A stretch of 6,492 bases of DNA from Burkholderia gladioli. GTDB taxonomy: Bacteria; Pseudomonadota; Gammaproteobacteria; Burkholderiales; Burkholderiaceae. This document shows positions 1 to 5,813 of this stretch, in pieces (within the stretch, counting starts at the first letter, position 1; each line of letters opens with the position of its first letter). The stretch spans positions 1 through 6,492 of the forward strand of contig WNEB01000086.1 of NCBI GenBank assembly GCA_009914575.1, given 5' to 3'. The position numbers were made by a program, and so were the translations under genes. Under the pieces are notes generated by a model that was not told the DNA's origin, ran no database searches, and was given only the letters and a program-made list of their open reading frames with translations.

Positions 1-103
1 GGCGCGTCACATCGACTCGCAGGCGACCGAGGTCTCCGTTCGCGTCGGCGTCATCAACCGTATGGCGGACCTCGCTCGTCCGCAATCCGTTCGTATCGCC
101 TGA
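1..103 (+). CDS. 3' end of an unrecognised gene (33 codons, partial)
   Basis: An open frame runs from base 2 to a TGA at 101-103. It encodes 33 residues, beginning ARHIDSQATEV and ending RPQSVRIA. The start lies outside the window. Four of its five arginine codons are CGT, whereas CGC predominates in most genes here; this may point to a highly expressed gene, though the sample is tiny. The frame ends where the sequence becomes less GC-rich, which fits a real gene end. I do not recognise the family from this tail and assign no function. No U-tract terminator follows it; the nearest secondary structure is the dyad at 162-191. Confidence 0.5.
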   Translation, partial: ARHIDSQATEVSVRVGVINRMADLARPQSVRIA

Positions 104-161
104 AATTATGCCCGTCGATGCTATTGCATCCTCACACTCTATTTATGCAACAACGCCGGTC

Positions 162-191
162 GGCGCAACGATTCGGATCCGAATCGACGCC
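162..191. repeat. 18-bp perfect palindrome within a longer dyad, between convergent genes
   Basis: Bases 169-186 (CGATTCGGATCCGAATCG) equal their own reverse complement. Flanking bases 162-165 (GGCG) and 188-191 (CGCC) also pair across a small asymmetric gap. The element lies in the 110-bp gap between the convergent partial gene (ending 103) and the small minus-strand gene (ending 214). It could fold as a 7-bp stem with a GATC loop, or be a dimer-binding site. It has no T-run on either side, so a standard intrinsic terminator is not supported. Confidence 0.6.
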
Positions 192-213
192 AAAGACGGA
201 ATGCGGCGGGAAA

Positions 214-369
214 TCAGCGGCGCAGCAGGCCGAAACGCGAAATCTGCGACTTGCGCTGACGCTCGGCTTCCGCGTGGCGGGCAGCGTACGAATAGTCGCG
301 GTCGAGCGGCAGATGCGGCGAAACGAACAGATCGTCGATCTTTTGAAACAGGGCGAAGATGAGGGTCAT
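214..369 (-). CDS. Small hypothetical protein, 51 aa
   Basis: The minus strand reads ATG at 369-367 through 51 codons to TGA at 216-214. The protein starts MTLIFALFQKIDD and ends SRFGLLRR. Residues 1-16 are hydrophobic and amphipathic, the middle holds a DRDYSYAARHAEAE stretch, and the tail is basic (RQRKSQISRFGLLRR). A GGGAG ribosome binding site lies six bases before the ATG (plus-strand CTCCC, 376-380), which fixes the start. The codons are regular for this genome, while the plus-strand frames opposite give Arg-rich, unnatural proteins. It resembles the small basic proteins of Burkholderiales in size and composition, but I cannot place it in a named family. It is separated from the upstream gene by a terminator, so it is probably transcribed alone from the 380-514 region, where two AGGGTTTTCCCTAG sites lie. 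Confidence 0.72.
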   Translation of the reverse strand: MTLIFALFQKIDDLFVSPHLPLDRDYSYAARHAEAERQRKSQISRFGLLRR

Positions 370-398
370 GTGCGGCTCCCGGCTGGGCTGTGGTGATC

Positions 399-438
399 AG
401 GGTTTTCCCTAGGCATAAATATTAAGGGTTTTCCCTAG
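399..438. promoter_or_regulatory. Two AGGGTTTTCCCTAG direct repeats flanking a -10-like box
   Basis: The 14-mer AGGGTTTTCCCTAG occurs at 399-412 and again, identical, at 425-438, so the copies are spaced 26 bp apart. Each copy has AGGG/CCCT half sites around TTTT. The 12-bp spacer between them is AT-rich. On the minus strand, which is the coding strand of the small gene at 214-369, the spacer and the first base of the distal copy give TAATAT (424-419), a plausible -10 box. One copy therefore overlies the expected -35 region and the other the expected start point. This layout suits a regulated promoter, for instance one with paired repressor sites. The binding protein is unknown. Confidence 0.55.
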
Positions 439-457
439 CCGAATCTAGTGCGCCGCA

Positions 458-504
458 GCATCCTGTGCGGTAAACGCGACGCGACATGCCGACGCACAGG
501 ATGC
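458..504. repeat. 12-bp inverted repeat with 23-bp spacer
   Basis: GCATCCTGTGCG at 458-469 is the exact reverse complement of CGCACAGGATGC at 493-504. It lies between the terminator of the upstream minus-strand gene and the paired 14-mers, in the upstream region of the small gene. It may be a stem-loop or a divided operator. The 23-base loop has no obvious content. Confidence 0.55.
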
Positions 505-514
505 CGCCCCGAAT

Positions 515-546
515 AAAAAAGCCGGCACGTCGCAAGACGGCCGGCT
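515..546 (-). terminator. Intrinsic terminator of the 577-1747 gene
   Basis: Read on the minus strand, an AGCCGGC-CGTC arm, a TTGC loop and a GACG-T-GCCGGCT arm (one bulged T) are followed directly by a run of T's (plus-strand A515-A520). It begins about 30 bases after the TAA at 579-577. A strong GC stem plus a U-tract is the classical Rho-independent form, acting on minus-strand transcripts. Confidence 0.85.
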
Positions 547-576
547 CGATCGTTTCGGGGTCGAAGCCCGCAGCGG

Positions 577-1747
577 TTAGCGGGAGCGCCGTTCGCGGCT
601 CGCCGGTTGCGGGCGCGGGGCCGCCGCGCTGCGATTGGTCAGGCGCTGCACCTGCACGCCGAGTTCGTCGGCGCGCTGCTGCGTCGCAGCAAGATTGGCC
701 TGCTGGGTTTCCTGCAAGGACGTCAAACGATCGACGCGGCGTTGCAGTTCGTCGGCGTCGCGATGCGCACTCGACAGCGCCGTCGTTTGCAGCCCCAGCG
801 CCACGATCGCGATCAGCACCACCGCCGCGAGCGCAAGCAGCAGGCGGTTGACGCGGCGCATCTCGCGATCGACCGCGCGGCGCAGGTCGACGGTTTCGAG
901 TTGCAGCGCGCGCAGGCGCTCGGACAGCGGGCGCAACTGCGCGTCGAGATCGACGGTCGGCGCGGCGTCGCCCAGCGCGGGCGCGGTGTCGACAAACGGA
1001 ATCGGGCTCGGCTGCGCAGCCGGCGCAGGCTTGCGCGCCGCCTCGCCGGCAGGCGCGGGCGCAGCATCCGCCGCCTCCAGCTCAACGGCCGGTGCGACCT
1101 TGCGCTTCGGCGCGCCCGGTTCGGCGCGTCGGGCGGTGCCAGCCTTGGCCGGGGTCGTCGTGGCCGCGGCATCGGCGACCGTTGCGCCGTCGCCGGCGGC
1201 CAAACCCGCCACCGCCTCCTGCACCGCCGCAACCACTTCGGTCACGTCGACAGCCGGTTCCGCCTCGCGCGCCACGGCGTCGGCGACGGCATCCGTGCTC
1301 GCGATGGCCTGCGCGAGCGCGTCGCCCGTCGCGGCCGGCGCCGGTTCCGGTGCGGCAACCGGCGCCGCCGGGTGCGCCTCCGCCGTCGCGCCGGCAGGCA
1401 GATCGAAACCGTCGAAGCTGCCTTGCCGCGCATCGTGCGTCGCAGCCTCGGCGGCGGCCTCGTGCTCGGTCGTGGCGGCGGCCCGGGCCTGCGCCTCCTG
1501 GCCGCCCGTCGGCACCTTGCCGAACAAGATCGGTGGCGCGCGGCGCGCCCTGGGCGTCCGTCGTCGGCGCCGGGGCGTCCGCGCCGGCGGAAGCCGGCGC
1601 TGCGGCGCCATCGCCCTCGACGCGCACGGTGGCGCGCGCGGGCGCATCGCCGCTCGCGGCCGCAGCGGCGCTACGCCGGCGAACCGGCTTCGTCGACCGG
1701 GAGGAGCGAGGGGAACGGAGACGGGATGGCAGTCGGGATTCGATCAT
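577..1747 (-). pseudogene. Ala/Pro-rich single-span coiled-coil membrane protein, apparently frameshifted
   Basis: The likely start is ATG 1747-1745 (MIESRLPSRLRS), giving a basic then Ala-rich N-terminal region up to DAQGAPR. At about 1536-1549 the plausible protein moves to another frame, continuing APPILFGKVPTGGQ and staying open to TAA 579-577. The frame upstream of the shift in the second frame is Arg-rich nonsense, as is the first frame downstream. The shift lies in an alternating GC tract and fits loss of two bases or gain of one. After the shift come a long Ala/Pro/Glu-rich low-complexity region, a helix with coiled-coil character (LRPLSERLRALQLETVDLRR, about 860-951), one membrane segment (LLLALAAVVLIAIVALGL, about 790-846), and a second coiled coil (about 628-786) with a basic tail. 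This suggests an inner-membrane protein with coiled-coil contacts; its function is unknown. If there is no real shift, a shorter CDS 577-1647 would be the alternative. There is no good ribosome site before 1747. It may be co-transcribed with the MgtC-like gene 168 bp upstream. Confidence 0.6.
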
Positions 1748-1915
1748 GGGGCAAGGGCCGCAGACATCGCGATCCGCGCCGCCCCGCCGGGTGCGACTGC
1801 TCGAGGTCGGTCGCGTGCAGGCCGGCCCGGATGCCGGGCAACACGCGGCCTCGGGGACGGAAAGATCGCATTGTCGCACGGTCGCCCGCCCGGCCCGCGC
1901 GAAGCACGCCGCGCC

Positions 1916-2611
1916 TCATTCGGCGCCGGTCGCGCCCTCCTGCTCCTTGAACATCTGCACGCCCGGCAGCTTGCGCAACTGCGTGGCGATCCGCTCGTAT
2001 TCGAGCGACGAGACGCGCGCCAGCGAAATCGTCACGTCGTCGCAGTCGGGCTGCTCCTCGCTCTGCTGCACGATGAACTGCTTGACGCGCGCGCTGTCCG
2101 CGCCGAGCGCCGTGTGCAGCGTCGAGAACGTCAGCGAGCCGCGCTCGACCAGCAACGCCATGTGCCGGCGCTGCCGCACCGTGATGTAACGCTTTTCGAG
2201 CGGCTTGATGCCGGCTAGGATCACCAGCACGATCACGGTGGCGGTGATGGCGGCCACGTAGAGTCCGCCGCCCACCGCCAGCCCGACCGCCGCCACCGAC
2301 CACAGGCTCGCGGCCGTGGTCAGCCCGCGCACGATCTCCCCGCGCATCAGGATCGAGCCCGCGCCGAGAAAGCCGATGCCAGACACGACCTGCGCGGCGA
2401 TCCGCGACGGATCGAGGACGATCTGCGGCTTGCCGAGCACGTCGGCGAAACCGAACGCGGACACGATCATGATCAGCGCCGAGCCGACGCACACGAGCAT
2501 GTGGGTGCGCAGGCCGGCGGCCCACGACAGCCGTTCGCGCTCGAAACCGATCACGCTGCCGAGCGCGGCCGCGAGAACGAGCCGCATGACGAGTTCGAAG
2601 TTGTTGAGCAT
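1916..2611 (-). CDS. MgtC/SapB family membrane protein
   Basis: A 231-residue inner-membrane protein with the MgtC/SapB layout: about five hydrophobic segments in residues 5-134 (roughly 5-22, 36-56, 71-90, 98-112, 115-134), then a soluble C-terminal domain (140-231) of the ACT-like kind found in this family. Family hallmarks are visible: GFERE at 22-26, RTHMLVCVGSALIMIVS at 35-51, PSRIAAQVVSGIGFLGAG at 68-85 and VRGLTTAASLW at 94-104. The start is secure: AGGAAGGAG (plus 2619-2627) lies seven bases before the ATG. Relatives in Salmonella, Mycobacterium and Burkholderia help growth in low Mg2+ and inside macrophages, and MgtC is reported to restrain F-type ATP synthase. Those roles are family knowledge, not shown here. 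The gene diverges from the AGE-family gene across 104 bp, and the coiled-coil protein gene lies downstream on the same strand. I see no Mg2+ leader or PhoP box. The gene is intact. Confidence 0.9.
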   Translation of the reverse strand: MLNNFELVMRLVLAAALGSVIGFERERLSWAAGLRTHMLVCVGSALIMIVSAFGFADVLGKPQIVLDPSRIAAQVVSGIGFLGAGSILMRGEIVRGLTTAASLWSVAAVGLAVGGGLYVAAITATVIVLVILAGIKPLEKRYITVRQRRHMALLVERGSLTFSTLHTALGADSARVKQFIVQQSEEQPDCDDVTISLARVSSLEYERIATQLRKLPGVQMFKEQEGATGAE

Positions 2612-2715
2612 GCGTTCTCTCCTTCCTGTTATTGTGTCGGCGCAATGACGCCGGCCACGGGCGCTTCGCCCGGCCGCCGGCGCGCCGCCGCACCTTGATA
2701 GACCAACGAGTTTTG

Positions 2716-3828
2716 ATGATGTCCGCTACCCGCCCCGCCATCGACCAGGCCGCCGACTTGCGCAGGCATTTCGCGGAAATCGTGCTGCCGCTGTGGCGCG
2801 GACCCGGATTTGACCCGTCGAGGGGCCTTCCGTTCGCAGCCGTGGCGCCCGATACCCACGCCCCGCTGCCGGTCGCGCGGTTCCGTGCGATGGCCTGCGC
2901 GCGCCAGCTGTTCGTGTTTTCGGACGCGGGCGAGCTGGCCCATGCGGATACGCTGTTCGACGGATTGTGCCGAAATTTCCTCGACCGGCAGCACGGCGGC
3001 TGGTTCTACAGCGTCGATGCGCACGGCGCGCCGCTCGACCGCAGCAAGGATCTCTACACCCACGCGTTCATCGTGTTCGCCTGCGCGGCCTACTTCGCCG
3101 CCACCGGCAATCGCGACGCGCGGCAGCACGCCGAACACACGGCCGCGCTGATCGAGGACCGCTTCGCGCCCGCCCCCGGCAACGCCTGCCTCGACGCCGC
3201 GCGCGCCGAGAATTTCGCGCGGCTCGACGGCCCGCCGCTGCAAAACCCGCTGATGCACCTGACCGAGGCGTGGCTCGCCGCCGCCGGTGCGTTCGGCGAC
3301 GCCGCGTTCGACACCGCCCTGCTGCGCACCGCGCAGGCGGTCGAGCGGCGCTTCGTCGATCCAGGCACCGGTTGCGTTGCCGAGCTGCCGCTCGGCAGCG
3401 ACGGCAACCGCTTCGAGCCGGGCCACCAGTTCGAGTGGTGCTATCTGGTGCACGAGGCCGGCGCGCGGCTCGCGCCCGCCGGCCTGGCCGACGCGCTCGA
3501 CCGCGCCTACCGGTTCGCGGAACGGCATGGCGTGGACACCGCCACGGGCGGCGTGTGCGCGGCCACCGACGCCCGCGGCGCCTGCCTCGACGCCACCCAG
3601 CGGATCTGGGCGCAGACCGAATACCTGCGCGCGCTCGCCACGCGCGGCGAGCAGCCCGGCTCGCCCGATCTGGCCGTGCAGGCCGAGCGCTTCGCCGCGC
3701 GCTTCCTGCATCCGCGCGGCTGGATCGAATGCCGCACGACCGACGGCGCGGTGGCGCGCGCCGACATGCCGTCCACCACGCCCTATCACCTCGCCACCGC
3801 CTACGCGGCGCTGCCCGGCGCGCGCTGA
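2716..3828 (+). CDS. AGE family epimerase/isomerase (N-acylglucosamine 2-epimerase-like)
   Basis: A 370-residue protein of the N-acylglucosamine 2-epimerase superfamily, an (alpha/alpha)6-barrel fold. It covers GlcNAc 2-epimerases, mannose isomerases such as YihS-type enzymes, and cellobiose 2-epimerases. Visible signatures are YTHAFIVFACAAY from residue 114, NPLMHLTEAW with H181 and E184, GHQFEWCYL with H237 and E240, and TTPYHLATAYAAL with H358. The three histidines and the glutamate match the order of catalytic acid/base residues in the family. It is likely a cytosolic aldose-ketose isomerase (for example mannose-fructose) or 2-epimerase; the sequence alone does not settle the substrate. 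ATG 2716 or the adjacent ATG 2719 is the likely start. An in-frame ATG at 2632 would add an Arg-rich tail overlapping the divergent promoter region and is less likely. The ribosome site is weak (ACGAG just upstream). The gene is intact, with no adjacent sugar transporter or kinase to name the pathway. Confidence 0.85.
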   Translation: MMSATRPAIDQAADLRRHFAEIVLPLWRGPGFDPSRGLPFAAVAPDTHAPLPVARFRAMACARQLFVFSDAGELAHADTLFDGLCRNFLDRQHGGWFYSVDAHGAPLDRSKDLYTHAFIVFACAAYFAATGNRDARQHAEHTAALIEDRFAPAPGNACLDAARAENFARLDGPPLQNPLMHLTEAWLAAAGAFGDAAFDTALLRTAQAVERRFVDPGTGCVAELPLGSDGNRFEPGHQFEWCYLVHEAGARLAPAGLADALDRAYRFAERHGVDTATGGVCAATDARGACLDATQRIWAQTEYLRALATRGEQPGSPDLAVQAERFAARFLHPRGWIECRTTDGAVARADMPSTTPYHLATAYAALPGAR

Positions 3829-3913
3829 GCGCCGAACGCCGCGCCCAGCAAGCCGCGTGCCGCCCGCGCGGCGTTCAGGCGGCGCACGCGCGGCCATCGC
3901 GCCGCGAATCTCC

Positions 3914-3942
3914 TTGCGTATCGGCCGGGCGCTTCCTAGAGT
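3914..3942 (+). promoter_or_regulatory. Candidate sigma-70 promoter for the thioesterase gene
   Basis: TTGCGT at 3914-3919 and TAGAGT at 3937-3942 are separated by exactly 17 bases. They match the -35 and -10 consensus at three and four of six positions. They lie 68 bases before the ATG at 4010 and downstream of the AGE-family gene, so the thioesterase gene would have its own transcript. The leader would contain a small hairpin (CGGGGC, ACG loop, GCCCCG; 3975-3989) just before the ribosome site. Confidence 0.4.
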
Positions 3943-4009
3943 GAAGCGCAAGCGGCCGGCCCCCGTCGGCTGCACGGGGCACGGCCCCGCCCACTGCCAA
4001 GGAAGGTCG

Positions 4010-4453
4010 ATGACGGACATCGTGGATCACGCGCGCGGCGCGCTTCTCGCCCAGCCGTTCAGCATGCTGCTCGGCACGGAACTGATGACCATCGGCGGAG
4101 ACGAAGTCGCGCTCAGCCTGCCGATCCGGGACGACCTGAGGCAACAGCACGGCTTCGTGCATGGCGGCGTGATCAGCTATCTGGCCGACAACGCGCTGAC
4201 CTTCGCGGGCGCGCTCGCGCTCGGCCCGCGCGTGGTGACCGGCGAATACAAGATCAACTACCTGCGCCCGGCCATGCACGGCCGCCTGCTCGCGCGCGCC
4301 AAGCCGCTGCACGGCGGCCGCAATCAGGCCACCTGCCAGTGCTAGGTATTCGTGGTGAACGGCAAGGAGGAGCGGCTGGTGGCCGTGGCGCAGGGCACCA
4401 TCAACCGGCTCGGGGAAGATCGCGCCGATCTGGCGCAGGAAACGGCGGCCTGA
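4010..4453 (+). pseudogene. PaaI-like hotdog-fold acyl-CoA thioesterase, broken by an in-frame TAG
   Basis: The frame starts at ATG 4010, with AAGGAAGG (3999-4006) three bases before it. Residues 15-67 show the hotdog thioesterase pattern: QPFSMLLGTEL, then HGFVHGG at 47-53 and a conserved Asp at 60 in SYLADNALTFAG. This is the PaaI/4HBT active-site region, and members hydrolyse acyl- or aryl-CoA thioesters in the cytosol. The frame hits TAG at 4343-4345 after ATCQC, giving 111 residues. It then stays open for 35 more codons (VFVVNGKEERLVAVAQGTIN...) to TGA 4451-4453. That continuation is the expected last beta-strands of the family, with the usual AVAQGTI motif. The ancestral length was therefore about 147 residues, and the TAG is one base from GAG (Glu). 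The truncated product would lack the end of the central sheet and is probably unstable. A reader with a suppressor tRNA or a sequencing error cannot be excluded. Confidence 0.78.
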
Positions 4454-4510
4454 CGCCCAGGCCGCCTTCGAGGATTCGGGCGGGACGCGCCACGCGCCCC
4501 GCGCCGTTCG

Positions 4511-4526
4511 GACGCCGCTCGGCGTC
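4511..4526. terminator. Weak hairpin between convergent genes
   Basis: GACGCC, a four-base GCTC loop and GGCGTC form a perfect 6-bp stem between the end of the thioesterase frame (4453) and the end of prpF (4529). There is no T-run on either strand, so it is at best a Rho-assisted or partial bidirectional terminator. The rest of the 75-bp gap shows nothing else. Confidence 0.25.
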
Positions 4527-4528
4527 GT

Positions 4529-5719
4529 TCAGAACGTATCCCCCGGCACCCGCACCGCGCCTTCCATCAGCACGCGCGCGCTGCGGCTCATGATCGCCTT
4601 GGTGACCACCCACTCGCCGCCATTCTGGCTGGCCTGGGCGCCCACCCGCAGCGTGCCCGGCGGATGCCCGAAGCGCACCGCCTCGCGCTCGCCGCCGCCG
4701 GCCGCCAGATGGACGAGCGTACCCGGAATCGCGGCGGCGGTGCCGATCGCCACGGCGGCCGTGCCCATCATCGCGTGGTGCAACTTGCCCATCGACATCG
4801 CGCGCACCAGCAGGTCCACGTCCTGCGCGCCGACCGCCTTGCCGCTCGAGGCCACGTAATCGGCCGGCGGCTCGACGAACGCGATCTTCGGCGTGTGCTG
4901 GCGCTGCGCGATCTCGTCGAGCGAGCGGATCAGGCCCATGCGCAGCGCGCCGTAGGCGCGGATCGTCTCGAAGCGCTTGAGCGCGGCGTCGTCGCCGTTG
5001 ATAGCGTCCTGCAGCTCGGTGCCGGTGTGGCCGATCGCCTCGGCGTTCACGAAGATGGTCGGAATGCCGGCGTTGATCATGGTGGCCTTCAGCGTGCCGA
5101 TGCCGGGCACCTCCAGGTCGTCCACGAGCTGGCCGGTCGGGAACATCGCGCCGCCCGCGCCGTCTTCGTCGGCGGCCGGATCCATGAATTCGAGCTGCGC
5201 CTCGGCGGCCGGGAACGTCACGCCGTCGAGTTCGAAATCGCCGGTTTCCTGTACCTCGCCGTGGGTGATCGGCACGTGCGCGACGATGGTCTTGCCGATG
5301 TTGGCCTGCCAGATGCGCCCCACGGCAACGCCGTTCTCGGGCACGCGCGACGCCGCCACCAGCCCGCCCGCGATCGCGAACGGCCCGACCGCCGCCGACA
5401 GGTTGCCGCAGTTGCCGCTCCAGTCGATGAAGGCCTTGTCGATCGCGACCTGGCCGAACAGGTAATCGACGTCGTGATCGGGCCCCGTGCTGCGCGAGAC
5501 GATCACCGTCTTGCTGGTGCTGGAGGTGGCGCCGCCCATGCCGTCGGTCTGCTTGCCGTACGGATCGGGGCTGCCGATCACGCGCATCAGCAGCGCGTCG
5601 CGCGCCGCGCCCGGCACGCGCGCGGCTTCCGGCAGATCGTCGAGCCGGAAGAACACGCCCTTGCTGGTACCGCCGCGCAGGTAGGTGGCGGGAATCCGGA
5701 TCTGGGGAACGTGAGCCAT
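4529..5719 (-). CDS. prpF: 2-methylaconitate cis-trans isomerase PrpF
   Basis: A 396-residue cytosolic protein of the PrpF family, close to the usual length (about 397). With AcnD, PrpF lets the methylcitrate cycle convert 2-methylcitrate towards 2-methylisocitrate, by isomerising the AcnD product 2-methylaconitate. Visible features are PATYLRGGTSKGVFF at 10-24, DGMGGATSSTSK ending at K70, and DWSGNCGNLSAAVGPFAI with C104. K70 and C104 correspond, with an offset of three, to the functional Lys and Cys I recall for Shewanella PrpF. Later motifs are MINAGIPTIFVNA and MSMGKLHHAMMGTAAVAIGTAAAIPGT. The chosen start, MAHVPQIRIPATYL, has AGGAAGG (plus 5726-5732) six bases upstream; an ATG further up (5782) falls inside an intercistronic hairpin and is rejected. 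It follows acnD by 94 bp on the same strand, the standard prp gene order. The reading frame is intact although acnD is broken, so it may be unexpressed or functionally idle unless a second AcnD exists. Confidence 0.95.
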   Translation of the reverse strand: MAHVPQIRIPATYLRGGTSKGVFFRLDDLPEAARVPGAARDALLMRVIGSPDPYGKQTDGMGGATSSTSKTVIVSRSTGPDHDVDYLFGQVAIDKAFIDWSGNCGNLSAAVGPFAIAGGLVAASRVPENGVAVGRIWQANIGKTIVAHVPITHGEVQETGDFELDGVTFPAAEAQLEFMDPAADEDGAGGAMFPTGQLVDDLEVPGIGTLKATMINAGIPTIFVNAEAIGHTGTELQDAINGDDAALKRFETIRAYGALRMGLIRSLDEIAQRQHTPKIAFVEPPADYVASSGKAVGAQDVDLLVRAMSMGKLHHAMMGTAAVAIGTAAAIPGTLVHLAAGGGEREAVRFGHPPGTLRVGAQASQNGGEWVVTKAIMSRSARVLMEGAVRVPGDTF

Positions 5720-5744
5720 GATGAACCTTCCTGAAATGACGAGG

Positions 5745-5787
5745 GCGGCTTGCGGGCCGCCCGGAAGCGAAGCGGCCCGCAAGCCGC
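5745..5787. repeat. 16-bp perfect inverted repeat between acnD and prpF
   Basis: GCGGCTTGCGGGCCGC at 5745-5760 is the exact reverse complement of GCGGCCCGCAAGCCGC at 5772-5787, with an 11-base loop. On the operon transcript it forms a very stable hairpin between the acnD stop (5814) and the prpF ribosome site (5726-5732). No U-run follows in the minus direction (the next bases read CCCTCGTCATTTC), so it is more likely an mRNA-stabilising or processing element than a terminator. It might also reduce transcription into prpF. Confidence 0.75.
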
Positions 5788-5813
5788 TTCGCGTTGCGTT
5801 GTGACGACGACGC

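Noticed and set aside
118..396. Plus-strand frames 108-362 and 118-396
   Set aside because: Opposite the small minus-strand gene; no ribosome site and unnatural composition.
1748..1915. Promoter before the coiled-coil gene (TGCGACAAT on the minus strand)
   Set aside because: Only a loose -10 resemblance with no -35 at the right spacing; transcription from the MgtC-like gene upstream is as likely.
635..2218. Long plus-strand open frames (635-2218, 607-1950, 1092-2189) opposite the coiled-coil and MgtC-like genes
   Set aside because: They encode Ser/Ala/Arg- or Pro/Arg-rich strings without domain character, typical of antisense frames in GC-rich coding DNA; the minus strand holds the recognisable proteins and the terminator.
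2612..2715. Divergent promoters or a Mg2+-sensing leader between the MgtC-like and AGE-family genes
   Set aside because: The 104-bp gap holds the MgtC-like gene's ribosome site but no convincing -35/-10 pair, PhoP-type direct repeat or riboswitch structure.
3852..3872. Hairpin after the AGE-family gene (GCCGCG ... CGCGGC)
   Set aside because: A 6-bp stem with no U-tract in very GC-rich sequence is likely by chance, so I do not call a terminator.
2629..4020. 463-codon minus-strand frame opposite the AGE-family gene
   Set aside because: Gly/Arg/Val-rich shadow frame that overlaps two genuine gene starts; the plus strand has the family motifs.
4664..5734. 356-codon plus-strand frame opposite prpF
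   Set aside because: It is an antisense shadow of prpF: His/Arg/Asp-rich, with no start signal, while the minus strand encodes a full PrpF.
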